Shown here: one piece after another, positions 1 through 11,900 of the stretch
How the letters are laid out: every line of letters begins with the position of its first letter
How positions within the stretch are numbered: position 1 is the stretch's first letter
DNA from: Stomorhina lunata
Lineage: Eukaryota > Arthropoda > Insecta > Diptera > Rhiniidae
Length of the DNA stretch: 64,000 nt
Direction: 5' to 3'
NCBI GenBank assembly: GCA_933228675.1
Contig: OW121744.1
Span: 114,847,600 to 114,911,599, forward strand
Translations under genes and position numbers: made by a program
Notes under the pieces: model-generated
The model's database searches: none
Told to the model about the DNA's origin: nothing
What the model saw: only the letters and a program-made list of their open reading frames with translations

Positions 1-1690
1 TTAAATTTTTTAAATTTTTACTAAAATTTCAAATTTTTTACCAGAAATTAAATTTTTTCAATTTGGTACTAAAATTATAAATTTTAAAATTTTTTACTCA
101 AAATTCAAATTTTAAAATTTTTTACTAAAAATTAAATTTTTTTTAATTGTTTACTAAAAATTTAAATATTTTAAATTTTTTACTTAAAATTTAAATTTTT
201 TAAATTTTTTACTTAAAATTCAAATTTCAAAATTTTTTACTTTGAATTTTAAATTTTAAAACTTTTTACTAAAAATTCGAAATTTAAAATTTTTTACTAA
301 AAATTAAAATTTTTTTATTTTTTACTAAAAACTCAAAATTTTTTACTAAAATTTCAAACTTAAAACTTTTTTACTAAAAATTCAAATTTTTATTATTTTT
401 TAATAAAAATTTAAATTTGATTTTTTTTACAAAAATTCGAAATTTAAATTATTTACTAAAAATTCAAACTTTCACTAAAATTTCAAATTTAAAAATTTTT
501 TACTCAATTTTAAAATTTTCTACTCAAAATTTCGAAATTTAAAATTTTTTACTAAAATTTCGAATTTTAAAATTTTTTACCAAAATTCCAAGTTTTAAAT
601 TTTTTATTAATTTTTACAAAAAAATTTAAATTTTAAAATTTTTTACTAAAACTTTTTACTTAAATTTCAAATTTAAAAATGTTTAACTAAAAATTCGTAA
701 TTTAAATTTTTTTACTTTTAAAATTTTTTTAATTTTAAAATTTTGTGCTAAAAACTCAAAATTTAATTTTTTTTACTAAAAATTTAAATTTAAAATCTTT
801 TTACTACAAATTCGAAATTAAAATTTTTTTATTAAAAATTAAAATTTTAAAATTTTTTACTAGAAATTCTATTTTTCACTTAAATTTCAAATTTAAAAAT
901 TTTTTACTCAAATTTAAAATTTTTTACTCAAAATTCGTAATTTAAAATTCCTACTAAAAATTAAAATTGAAATTTGAAATATTTTACTAAAAATTAAAAT
1001 TGAAATTTTAAATATTTTACTAAAAATTAAAATTTTCAAATTTTTTACTAAAAATTAAAATTTTTTAATTTTTCACTAAAAATTTATTTTTTTTCTTAAA
1101 ATTGAAACTTAGAAAATTTTGGCTAATAATTCAAATTTAAAAAATTTTTACTAAAAACTCAAAATTTTAAATTTTTTACTAAAAACTCAATTTTTATTAT
1201 TTTTAACTAAAAATTTAAATTTGAAATTTTTTTACTAAAAATTCGAAATTTAAATTTTTTTTACTAAAAATTCAAATTTTAAATTTTTTTACTAGAAACT
1301 CAATTTTTCACTAAAATTTAAAATTTTTTACTCAAATTTAAAATTTTTACTCAAAATTCAAAATTTAAAATTTCTTCTAAAAATTCGAAATTTAAATTTT
1401 TTACTAAAAATGTAAATTATAAAATTTTTTACTAAAATTTCAATTTAAAAATTTTTTACTTAAAATTCAAATTTAAAAATTTTTACTTAAAATTGATATA
1501 TATTTTTACTTAAATTAAAATTTGTATTACTTTTTTTTTTACTAAAAATTAAAATTTTAAAATTTTTTCTTAAAATTTAAATTTTAAAATTTTTTACTAA
1601 CAACTCGAATTTTCAAATTTTTTACTAAAAATTCGAAATTTAAAATTTTTTACTAATAATTCGAATTTTAAAATTTTTTACTAAAAATTT
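1..1690. repeat. AT-rich tandem array, 28-30-bp degenerate unit
   Basis: The segment is built of diverged units around the motif TTTTTTACTAAAAATT followed by A/T-rich filler (AAATTT, TTTAAAA), often with TTCGAAAT. Unit length drifts between about 27 and 32 bp. It starts at or before the window edge. The short reading frame at 745-945 is a by-product of the array (a Phe/Lys/Leu/Ile-only peptide) and is not a gene. No promoter or RNA signal is visible. Confidence 0.85.
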
Positions 1691-2215
1691 TTAATAGAAA
1701 AAAAATTTTTTATAAAAATTAAAAAAAAAAAATTTGAAAAAAACTTTTTCTATAAAAATATTAAAAGAAAATTTTTCTATAAAAATTTAAGAAAATATTT
1801 TTTCTGTAAAAAAATTCCAATAAAAAATTTTTAAAAGACAAATTTTTTTATAAAAATTTCGAAAGAAACTTTTTGCATAAAAATTTTAAAAGAAAATTTT
1901 TCTATAAAAAATTTAAAAGAAAATTTTTCTATAAAAATTTTAAAAGAAAATTTTCTAAAAACATTTTTTTTGAAAAAAATTTTAAAGGTTATACCTGTAA
2001 ACATTTTTTTTAAATTTTAAAAGAAAATTTTTCTATTAAAATTTTGAAAGAAAATTTTTCGATAAAAAAATGTTGAAAGAAAAGTTTTCGAAAAAAATTC
2101 TAAAAGAAAATTTTTCTTTAAGAATTTGCAAAAAAAATTTTAGAAAGCAAATTTTCTAAAAAAAATTTAAAAGAATTTTTTTTTAAGAAAATTTCTCTAG
2201 AAAAATTTGTTTAAT
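1691..2215. repeat. AT-rich tandem array, type 2 (GAAAATTTTTCTATAAAAA)
   Basis: Repeats of a roughly 28-bp unit with the core AAAATTTTTCTATAAAAATT joined by TTAAAAGA. The core is nearly the same as that of the array at 37570-39495, so the two loci probably share an origin. The boundary with the preceding array is sharp (about 1690), where the ACTAAAAATT motif stops. Confidence 0.75.
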
Positions 2216-3099
2216 AGTAAATTTGTTAAAATAGGTAAAAATTATTTGCCAAAAAAATTATATTATAATTATTTTATAATTAAAAATACTCACCATTAAA
2301 AGAGATTTTTAAAAATTAAATTTTTTAAATATTTTTTTAAGTTTTTAAAATATTTTCTTAATTTTAAAAATATTTTTTTTTTTCAAATTTTTTAAATTTT
2401 TTAAAGATTTGTTTTTAAATTTTTAAATTATTTTTCATATTTTTGTTTTGATCACTTTTAATTTCGCTTCATTTTTGTTTAAAATTTGCTTTTATCAAAA
2501 TTCGTTTTTTTTTGGGATAATATTCGAAGTAGTTTAAATTTTAAATAAAATCGTTAAAATTATTTATTGTCTTTAGTTAAATTGTAGATAAATTTTGTTT
2601 GTTTTAAAAAATAGTCGTTATTATTTTTATTGAGCAAAATTATAAATAATTTTTAGTTAAAATTCCTTTCTTTTTAAAAAGTATTCGTTTTTTTCGCATT
2701 TTTATTTAACGATTTTTCATTAAAAATATTTTTTCAACAAAAACGTGTATATAAAGATAAAATTATTGCAAAAAATATTAAATTAAAATTATTAATATTA
2801 AATTAAAATTTTGTATTTAAAGATATTACATTTTTTTAGTTTGTTCATTTTTTTTAAATATTAAATTTTTAGAAACTTCTTAAATTTTTCTAAAAGTTTT
2901 TGATTTCTCCCAAAATTTTAAATTTTTTCTTAAAATTTTTAATTTTCCTTAAAGTGCATAATTTTTCTTTAAATTTTAAGTTTTTTTTTTGTTAAATTTT
3001 TTGATTTTTCTTAAATTTTTTAGTACTTCTTAAAATTCTTAATTTTTCTTAAATTTTTTTATTTTTCTTAAAAAGTTTTACTTTAGTGTATTGCACTAG
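2216..3099. other. AT-rich intergenic DNA with decayed TTCTTAAATTTTT repeats
   Basis: Very A+T-rich sequence without open frames of note. From about 2870 to 3080 a motif like TTTTTCTTAAATTTTT recurs every 20-30 bp and looks like a decayed tandem array. Nothing else is recognisable. Confidence 0.5.
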
Positions 3100-4484
3100 G
3101 ATCCCAGTTTATTACAATTGTTAATTATTTTAATAAATAGTTTTTTTATAAAACCAAAAGATGTTGGTAGAGACATTTTAGGTAATTTAATTTATATAAT
3201 TTTTTTTACAAAAACGACCAAATTTCCACGTTTTCTTTTGATTTCAAATCACAAGATTTTTTTGTTATTAATAATTTTATTTAAATTTTTATCATGATTT
3301 AAAACTGTTTAAAATTTTTTTAATTATATTATTTCTTTTATTATTTATTCAGTCTTTTAAAATATTTTGAAATTATTTCTTTTAAATTTTTCTAAAAATT
3401 TAAATTTTTCAATTTTTTTTTTCTAAAAATAAAAAATTTCGCAATTTTATTTTGTTTAAATAAAACTTTCGTCCGTTCTTTCGCTTTATTGTTACATTAA
3501 CGTGGAATACGTGCACGTACACACTCTTTACTGACAAAAATATTAAAATTTACAAAAATACTAAAAATCCAAAAAAATTCAGAACTTTATCAGATCACTT
3601 GAAAGTGTTTTTGTAGGGTAAAACATATCGAATGAATGTACTCACTCGCATACTATAAAAAAAAAATTTGCCATGATCGCAAATTATGCCGGGTTATGAA
3701 AAAAAGCTTTTTTTACACAGAACTTGCGGATTTCGCCTCATTAGAAATGCGAAAAAATGTAAAACGAAAATAAAGTTAGAATTACAAAAACAAGAATAAA
3801 TTCATAGAAACACTCGTAAACAAATACTCACAGACATTCAATGTAATAAAAAGCTTTTTACGTCTCTTCCCTCAAAATCTTTAGCAACAACAATTTTGTG
3901 TAATATACTCAATGATCAAACTTCTCTCTTACCCCCTTTCCCCCTCTTCACTTAGCAACAAAATGATCATGAAAAAAAAAAAATTTTTAGTCTAAAAAAG
4001 TTGTCTAATTTTTTTAATTTTTACATGTCTACGTGTGTATTCTACATCTAAAAACTTTTGTATCGATTCAATTTTTTTTATTCTTGTTTTCGAAAAATTT
4101 TTTTCGTACTTAGCCTCGAGCAATGACCTTGAATTAGCTCCAAAATTTTATTGTAAAGTGTAAAATTGCCCTTGTCAAAATATTAATCGCATTTCGCACT
4201 TTCGATGTTTATTTTGATAAATTTCATTCATTTAGAATTTTGAAGACATTTTGCAATTTTTTACAAGATCTTTCTTTGGATTTGTATAAAGTAGAAATTT
4301 TTTATTTTTATTTAAATATTTTAAAAATTTTGTTTGGAAACAAATCGGCCTTCAAGACCTTTCAGAAATATTTCTTAAAGTATAAGTCAAAATATTTTAG
4401 AAATTTATGTTCAAGATCATTTTTTTAGTGAAAAGATTATGAAAGTGCAAAAAAGACATAATTTTATATCCTTCAACATTAAAG
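3100..4484. other. Single-copy-looking intergenic DNA
   Basis: No gene found. It contains a perfect 12-bp palindrome TACGTGCACGTA near 3508 and a C-rich tract near 3930. The frame at 4240-4428 encodes a low-complexity Phe/Lys/Leu peptide with no recognisable domain and is not annotated. Confidence 0.5.
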
Positions 4485-5222
4485 TAAATATTGGGTTAGT
4501 GCTGAAGTTTGTAAGGCCTAGAAATATTTGTCCGACATATAAACCGATCGATTAAGTAGATTTAACGATGTCCATCCGGCTGGACGTTTTAAAAATCCTC
4601 GGTAAAAGGTTAATTCCTATAGATTTTGCAACCAACCGGATCATTATTTCGGATAGCTTATATCGGGTTGCCTTCACGGAACTTTGAGTTTGAGCCTTAA
4701 CAGCCCAAAATTAGTTTGTATTTATTCAAATTATTTTCATTTAAACTTTTGTCATATTATTATTTTTCTATAGATGCTTAGAGATTTTGGGCCTTTACAG
4801 TCACAAATTTATTTAAACTTGAAATATTTTCAGCAAGAATCTGTTTTATAGTAGCCAATATCCGTATTTTGGAATCGGTCCATATTTGACCATATCAAAC
4901 AACTTTCAAAAGTAACTTGAATTTAATGAAAATAAAAAAAAAAAAAGATTATGAATCTAAAGATAACCAAAGTTTTTTGCTTAAACTTTGTAGAGAAATT
5001 CGTGACAATCGGTCCATATCAGACCCTTAGCCGGAAATGATATAAATATACTTCAATCTCGAAAAGTTGATACTAAAATTGAACAATAGTCACTCAAAAC
5101 TAAGGAAAACTTATAAATTTGCTTACGATTGGTCCACATATGACCTTAATATTAAGGGGTATCAAATAGTCGACATTGACCGACTATAGTACTTTATAAC
5201 TTGTCTTAGATTTAGTTCTAAT
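4485..5222 (-). mobile_element. Dispersed fly repeat, copy A (unclassified)
   Basis: Read on the minus strand this matches the copies at 9056-9757 and 9917-10665. Shared landmarks are the border CAAGTAAG-like box (here ACTTGTC near 5200), a short hairpin TAGTCG...CGACTA (about 5174-5193), several 'ATCGGTCCATATTTGACC' type boxes, and a 'GTCCATCCGGCTGGACG' box near 4568. There is no coding capacity. It directly abuts the 11-bp minisatellite that starts at about 5251. The family is of a type common in Diptera. I cannot assign it to a superfamily; the hairpin near one border and attached tandem repeats would fit a DINE/Helentron-like element, which is inference only. Confidence 0.65.
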
Positions 5223-5250
5223 TCACCTTTTGATCTAGTTTTGTTTTAAA

Positions 5251-6622
5251 TCTGTTTTAGTTCTGTTCTAGTTCTGTTCTAGTTCTGTTCTAGTTCTGTT
5301 CTGTTCTAGTTCTGTTCTAGTTCTGTTCTAGTTCTGTTCTAGTTCTGTTCTAGTTCTGTTCTAGTTCTGTTCTAGTTCTGTTCTAGTTCTGTTCTAGTTC
5401 TGTTCTAGTTCTGTTCTAGTTCTGTTCTAGTTCTGTTCTAGTTCTGTTCTAGTTCTGTTCTAGTTCTGTTCTAGTTCTGTTCTAGTTCTGTTCTAGTTCT
5501 GTTCTAGTTCTGTTCTAGTTCTGTTCTAGTTCTGTTCTAGTTCTGTTCTAGTTCTGTTCTAGTTCTGTTCTAGTTCTGTTCTAGTTCTGTTCTAGTTCTG
5601 TTCTAGTTCTGTTCTAGTTCTGTTCTAGTTCTGTTCTAGTTCTGTTCTAGTTCTGTTCTAGTTCTGTTCTAGTTCTGTTCTAGTTCTGTTCTAGTTCTGT
5701 TCTAGTTCTGTTCTAGTTCTGTTCTAGTTCTGTTCTAGTTCTGTTCTAGTTCTGTTCTAGTTCTGTTCTAGTTCTGTTCTAGTTCTGTTCTAGTTCTGTT
5801 CTAGTTCTGTTCTAGTTCTGTTCTAGTTCTGTTCTAGTTCTGTTCTAGTTCTGTTCTAGTTCTGTTCTAGTTCTGTTCTAGTTCTGTTCTAGTTCTGTTC
5901 TAGTTCTGTTCTAGTTCTGTTCTAGTTCTGTTCTAGTTCTGTTCTAGTTCTGTTCTAGTTCTGTTCTAGTTCTGTTCTAGTTCTGTTCTAGTTCTGTTCT
6001 AGTTCTGTTCTAGTTCTGTTCTAGTTCTGTTCTAGTTCTGTTCTAGTTCTGTTCTAGTTCTGTTCTAGTTCTGTTCTAGTTCTGTTCTAGTTCTGTTCTA
6101 GTTCTGTTCTAGTTCTGTTCTAGTTCTGTTCTAGTTCTGTTCTAGTTCTGTTCTAGTTCTGTTCTAGTTCTGTTCTAGTTCTGTTCTAGTTCTGTTCTAG
6201 TTCTGTTCTAGTTCTGTTCTAGTTCTGTTCTAGTTCTGTTCTAGTTCTGTTCTAGTTCTGTTCTAGTTCTGTTCTAGTTCTGTTCTAGTTCTGTTCTAGT
6301 TCTGTTCTAGTTCTGTTCTAGTTCTGTTCTAGTTCTGTTCTAGTTCTGTTCTAGTTCTGTTCTAGTTCTGTTCTAGTTCTGTTCTAGTTCTGTTCTAGTT
6401 CTGTTCTAGTTCTGTTCTAGTTCTGTTCTAGTTCTGTTCTAGTTCTGTTCTAGTTCTGTTCTAGTTCTGTTCTAGTTCTGTTCTAGTTCTGTTCTAGTTC
6501 TGTTCTAGTTCTGTTCTAGTTCTGTTCTAGTTCTGTTCTAGTTCTGTTCTAGTTCTGTTCTAGTTCTGTTCTAGTTCTGTTCTAGTTCTGTTCTAGTTCT
6601 GTTCTAGTTCTGTTCTAGTTCT
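5251..6622 (-). repeat. 11-bp minisatellite array 1 (AGAACTAGAAC, inverted)
   Basis: About 1.37 kb of the 11-bp unit read as GTTCTAGTTCT on the plus strand, roughly 124 units by length, highly uniform inside and decaying at both ends (TTTTAGTTCTG at the left; TTCTAG/TTCCTAG remnants to about 6780 at the right). Each unit contains TAG on both strands and 11 is not a multiple of 3, so no frame stays open. The array is in inverted orientation to array 2 at 8119-9057. Confidence 0.97.
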
Positions 6623-8118
6623 TTTTCAGTCAAATTCTAGACTCAGTTCTAAGTTTAATTCCTAGTTAAGTTTAAGATTAATTTCATGGTTGTGTTCTAA
6701 TTGAACTTACAGATTTAGTTCCGGCTCCTGAATTCAGTTTAAGTTCAGCTCTAGCCTAGGGCCTAATTTCTGAATGCTATAACTTCTGTATAATGGGAAT
6801 TTTTGAGACTAAATTTCTCATTTATCACCTAATAGTTCCCTCTTGTCTAATGTAACTAATCTTCTGTTATTAAGATCTTATTTACACAATAAAGTTCGAA
6901 TTCGAAATGATTAATTTCGAATATTAAGAAAACAAAATCTATAATTTACACCCGCTGACAGCCAACCCATAAATCTAATTTAAATCGTTATTAATTAATA
7001 TTTAAACAAAAAAGCCTATGATTAAAATTCATACGATTTTGTATTACAAAAAATTAGTGAAATAAAATAATGTTTAAATTAAAATCATTCTAAAAGAAAT
7101 GAATCAATTATTAAAATTTTAACCCAAATTTGTAAAAGAAAATTTGAATAAGAAACCGATCTTAGATCACAAAACAGAATAGGCATAACAAGTTAGGCCT
7201 AAACTTTATTAATTAACAAAATAAAGCCGATAAAATATTCGAAGAAAGTTCCAAAACTAATTCTGTCTAGAAAATTGGGCAGCAAATGTTTCTTTGCACT
7301 GGAGAAAACTAAAAAGTCAACCAAAACAATTTATGAGACTTTCGCATAAACAAATTACGCATAAATTTTTGCGTAAAAAATAAAAACAAATTTTGTGATA
7401 ATCGAAAACAAAAACAAATATAAACAAGAAAAAACATGTGCGTGCCAAAACATTCATGCGAACAAATGGAGAAAAGCTTAATTAAAAATACTCGGAATAC
7501 AAGTACAAAACACTCCCCTCAAAAATAGCCCTAAACTTGAACTTGAAAAAACGTAAACAAGATTCCCACAGACCTAAACCCAGACATCATATTCCGGCAA
7601 ACAGAAGAGGGGGAAGACAATTAGCGAAACTAAAAATAATAAATGCCAAAAAATAATCTACAAAATACCGACCAGATACAAGTAAAAGCTCACGAATAAA
7701 CAGAGAAAATAAATTTAACTGTAAATAAGTACGAAACTCTTTTAATTTTGCAAACTATCGTCATTCCCATTTCTCTAAAATCAGCGAAAAAGCCCTTACA
7801 AACCTCCCTACGAACAGACATCGTTGGCACTACTAAAGCATCACTAACCTACCATTAAGTTTTTACTTGACTCACGAAGCTATTGCTTGAGTCGTTGACG
7901 CACGAATGTTCAAAACGATTTGATACGATTGTATTTGCAAACTTTTAATTCGCTTGCAGATAACGCGAGTGTTTACGAACGAAGCTTTATTTTGCATAAA
8001 CAACCAATCAAATTGTTATTTTTGGCAAAAACAAAATTATTTTTGCCGAAGTCGGTATAAACAACAGGGATGGGAGTTTATATTTTTAAATTATATTTAT
8101 ATATTTAGTTTTAGAGCT
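6623..8118. other. Spacer between inverted 11-bp arrays
   Basis: About 1.5 kb. The first 160 bp carries decayed TTCTAG/TTCCTAGTTAAG units. The rest is A-rich and single-copy-looking with no gene, RNA or transposon signature I can support. The frame at 7954-8142 overlaps the edge of the next array and has no domain features. Confidence 0.6.
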
Positions 8119-9057
8119 GTAAAGAAACTAGAGCAGAACTAGAATAGAACTAGAACAAAACTAGAACAGGAACAGAACAGAACTAGAAAAGAACTGGAAC
8201 AGAACTAGGACAGAAGTATAATAGAACTAGAACAGAACAGAACAGAACAGAACAGAACAGAACTAGAACAGAACTAGAACAGAACTAGAACAGAACTAGA
8301 ACAGAACTAGAACAGAACTAGAACAGAACTAGAACAGAACTAGATCAGAACTAGAACAGAACTAGATCAGAACTAGAACAGAACTAGAACAGAACTAGAA
8401 CAGAACTAGAACAGAACTAGAACAGAACTAGAACAGAACTAGAACAGAACTAGAACAGAACTAGAACAGAACTAGAACAGAACTAGAACAGAACTAGAAC
8501 AGAACTAGAACAGAACTAGAACAGAACTAGAACAGAACTAGAACAGAACTAGAACAGAACTAGAACAGAACTAGAACAGAACTAGAACAGAACTAGAACA
8601 GAACTAGAACAGAACTAGAACAGAACTAGAACAGAACTAGAACAGAACTAGAACAGAACTAGAACAGAACTAGAACAGAACTAGAACAGAACTAGAACAG
8701 AACTAGAACAGAACAGAACTAGAACAGAACTAGAACAGAACTAGAACAGAACTAGAACAGAACTAGAACAGAACTAGAACAGAACTAGAACAGAACTAGA
8801 ACAGAACTAGAACAGAACTAGAACAGAACTAGAACAGAACTAGAACAGAACTAGAACAGAACTAGAACAGAACTAGAACAGAACTAGAACAGAACTAGAA
8901 CAGAACTAGAACAGAACTAGAACAGAACTAGAACAGAACTAGAACAGAACTAGAACAGAACTAGAACAGAACTAGAACAGAACTAGAACAGAACTAGAAC
9001 AGAACTAGAACAGAACTACAACAGAACTACAACAGAACTAGAACAGAACTAGAACAC
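8119..9057 (+). repeat. 11-bp minisatellite array 2 (AGAACTAGAAC)
   Basis: About 0.94 kb, roughly 85 units. It includes a run of the shortened 5-bp form AGAAC near 8231-8260 and two AGATCAG variants near 8341-8368. The right edge (AGAACACAACAAGTAAG) passes straight into the border of the dispersed repeat copy B. Confidence 0.97.
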
Positions 9058-9757
9058 AACAAGTAAGAAAGTGCTGTAGTCGGTCAAGCCCGACCATACG
9101 ATACCCTTCACCACTAAGGTCAAAAGTATTATTTTTTCTGTATAAAGACAAATATTTGCTAAATTTTGCCATCATACAAACATTTTCTCAAAACTTTTAT
9201 ATTTAAGCTGCTTCTGACATTTGGACTTATATGAGAGCTAGGGTCAAATGTGAACCGATTATCTCGAATTTGGAAAATTGATGACAGTTGTTACAAAAAT
9301 TATGTATGTAAAAAATAAACTTAAAATTCCCATTTGGTACAGTGATTTTGGTTGACATAAGCAGTATTTGATTTAAATTTCATGAAAAAATATTGATATT
9401 TGTGGCCAATATATCAATTCCGGGAAGTGGGACCTATGGGAGGTACCATAAATAGTGGACCGATTTTGACGAATTTCAATAGCCATGGTCCCATTATCAA
9501 AAAAATGATCTGTGCCAAATTTCATCAAATTATCTTTAGAATTGCGACCTGTAGTTTGATTACAAGGTTTACATGGGGGTCCAGCCAGGCAGCCGTCCAG
9601 TTAGACGGACGGACGGAAGGACATAGCTAAATCGACTCAGAAAGTGATTCTAAGCCGGTATACTAAAAGGTGGGTCTAAGACAAATATTTCCATGCGTTA
9701 CATACATAAATCAGCACAAACTTATAATACCCTTTCCACCTATGATGGTGAAGGGTT
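9056..9757 (+). mobile_element. Dispersed fly repeat, copy B (inside the 11-bp array)
   Basis: A roughly 0.7-kb non-coding element that interrupts the 11-bp array, which resumes at 9758. It starts with CAACAAGTAAG, followed by a hairpin GTCGG-TCAAGC-CCGAC (9079-9094) and the box ATACCCTTCACCA (9100-9112). It ends with a partial inverted copy of that box (rc of ATGGTGAAGGGT, 9742-9753). Near 9600 it carries the GACGGACGGACGG / ATAGCTAAATCGAC segment seen at many fly loci. The frame at 9400-9630 lies wholly inside and is not conserved in copies A and C. Family assignment is unresolved. Confidence 0.75.
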
Positions 9758-9916
9758 TAACTAGAACAGAACTAGAAAAGAACTATTACAGAACTAGAAC
9801 AGAACTAGAACAGAACTAGAACTAGAACAGAACTAGAACAGAACTAGAACAAAACGAGAACAGAATTAGAACAAAACTAGAACAGAACCAAAACAGAACT
9901 AGAACAGAACTGAATC
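9758..9916 (+). repeat. 11-bp minisatellite, short diverged block
   Basis: About 14 units of AGAACTAGAAC with more substitutions than arrays 2-5 (AAAACGAGAAC, GAATTAGAAC). It sits between dispersed-repeat copies B and C and ends at CTATAACAAGTAAG, again directly against the CAAGTAAG border. Confidence 0.9.
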
Positions 9917-10665
9917 TATAACAAGTAAGAGACAACTACAGTTATACCCTTTACTATTTACTTATCACAAATACCTATCCTTTACTACTTATTACTTATT
10001 TCGAAATTGAAATAGAATTACATACATATGTATATAGTTTTTGACTGAGGGTCTGATATGGGAATTGAATCAAATGTGGACCGATTGTTATGAAATTTCG
10101 CTTATCGATTGTTTTTGCTGAACTTTTATGTGAAAATTTTCAGTTATCTCTAAAAATAGTAAGAATTCTAGTGGTATTCAAAAATTGTTTGTTTATTTGA
10201 GGTATAATCAAATTATGGGCGATTCTAGTAAAATTCAACTGATTTCAGCTACTATAAGACGTATTCTAAAATAATTCAAATAAAAATGAAAATGTGACTG
10301 TGAAAAGTTAAAATATTTATTTCAGGAAAGCAGTCGTTTGACATATCCGAAATAATGACACAATTTGGACTGAAATCTATAGGAAAATAATAATATGACA
10401 AAAAAGTAAATGAAAATAATTTAAAAATAAAAATCTGAAGCATTTAGACTTAAATTTTATGAATCATTTCTAAAAAGAAAGATTTCTACACAGATTTTTG
10501 TTTCTAAAAAAATTTCAAAAAGCTAATAAAAACAATAGCTTTATATAAAAAATTTAAAAACAAATAGTTTTCTACAAATCGATCGATGTATCATGTAAAA
10601 AATTGCAAAATATCTTCAAAATTCTAATAAAAATTAAGAAATTAGAACAAAACTAGAATAGAACT
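9917..10665 (+). mobile_element. Dispersed fly repeat, copy C (diverged)
   Basis: It opens with ACAAGTAAGAG and a TATACCCTT box and carries 'GGTCTGATATGG' and 'AAATGTGGACCGATTGTT' boxes near 10050-10090. The segment at 10320-10400 is the reverse complement of copy A at about 4610-4680 (both share TCATTATTTCGGATA and CCTATAGATTT). It is non-coding and AT-enriched by decay. The right end, near 10650, again shows AGAACAAAACTAGAATAG, a remnant of the 11-bp unit. Confidence 0.6.
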
Positions 10666-11900
10666 TCTACTCAAATGAACTACCCAACCCTGTATGCAAT
10701 TACTAAAGAATTATGCAAAATATGTGAGTTTTCATTTAACAAGAGAACGGGTTTTCGCTTTATTCTCTCATACCCGTCTTCACACATTTTGCAAAAAAAA
10801 GCACACAGACAAAAAGTTCTAAAACTAAAACAACAACTATTGAAAAAACTTTATTGTCGCCATTCTTTTATGTCTTCGCTGTGAAAAAAATAATAAATGT
10901 GTGAGTAAAAATGTGTTTTTTGCTCATTTCATTAAATTCGCCATTTTTTTAGTTCTTTACACATGAGCTTCAACAACATTTTTTAGCAAAAAGAAAAAGA
11001 GCTTTTCAATTTTGCTGAACTTTTTTCAGCAAAATTCTGCGGTAAACAAATTAATTTTCAAAAAAGAATTAAAGATAATATGAATAAAAAATTTAGCAAA
11101 AATAAGAATTATTTGTTCATATTACGTCATATTTTGTTTATTGTAAAAGTTTTTATAATATTTTGTTGTTTTTTTCTATTTTTGCGCGTTTTTTAGTTTT
11201 AGAAATTTTAGTTTTGTATACGTGACTTATGTATGAGCAATTCATTTATTCGGTTAGTGGATTTTATATTATTTCTTTGTTAATTTTGATTTAATTATTT
11301 TAATGAGTTTGTATAAATTTGGGTTTTAAATCTGGCTTTTGTTTTAAACACTTTGAAAAATTTTAAAGCTCTTCATTTTGGCTTAATATAAAAATAGTTT
11401 TTGCAAATGTTTGCTAAATTGTCTCAAAATGGTTTTGTGCTAAATTATTTTTAAAATTGGCAATACTTTTGCTGAAATTTTTGCAAGCTTTGCAAAATTT
11501 TTTGCACAAACCTTTTTGCAAATTCATAGTTGCCAATTCTTTGCAAAATTTTTGCAAACTTAAAGCTTTTTTTTGCGATCGCTGTGTGTTAAAAAGAATA
11601 CCCATTTAGCCATATTTTGGAAATTGATATTGTATGACAAATAATGTTTCGCCTGAGAATTTCAGAAGCCAATGGACAGCCAAAATCTCGTCATAGCTCA
11701 ATTAAGTTTGGAGAACTGAGAGAAAGCCAAAAATAATACAAATAATTTGAGTATCAATAAAAATCAAGCACAAATCGTGTTTGCCAATCTTATTTGAACC
11801 CTAATTCAAAAGCTTTTTTTCCAGAAGTTTTAAGGCGATAGCTCGTATTGTCTTTACCGGTAGATGGAGGATCATCTCGAGATACAAGTCTATACATATA
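10666..11900. other. Single-copy-looking intergenic DNA
   Basis: No gene supported. From 11400 to 11560 TTTGCAAA-type motifs are dense (at least six TTTTTGCAA/TTTGCAAAA). Frames at 10675-10884 (+) and 11414-11605 (-) are short, without domains, and composed of residues expected from AT-rich sequence. Confidence 0.55.

Noticed and set aside
3508..3519. Palindrome TACGTGCACGTA as a bHLH-PAS (ACGTG) double site
   Set aside because: A single 12-bp palindrome in 64 kb is compatible with chance and no further sites cluster around it.
9400..9630. 76-residue frame
   Set aside because: It is inside dispersed-repeat copy B and not preserved in copies A and C.
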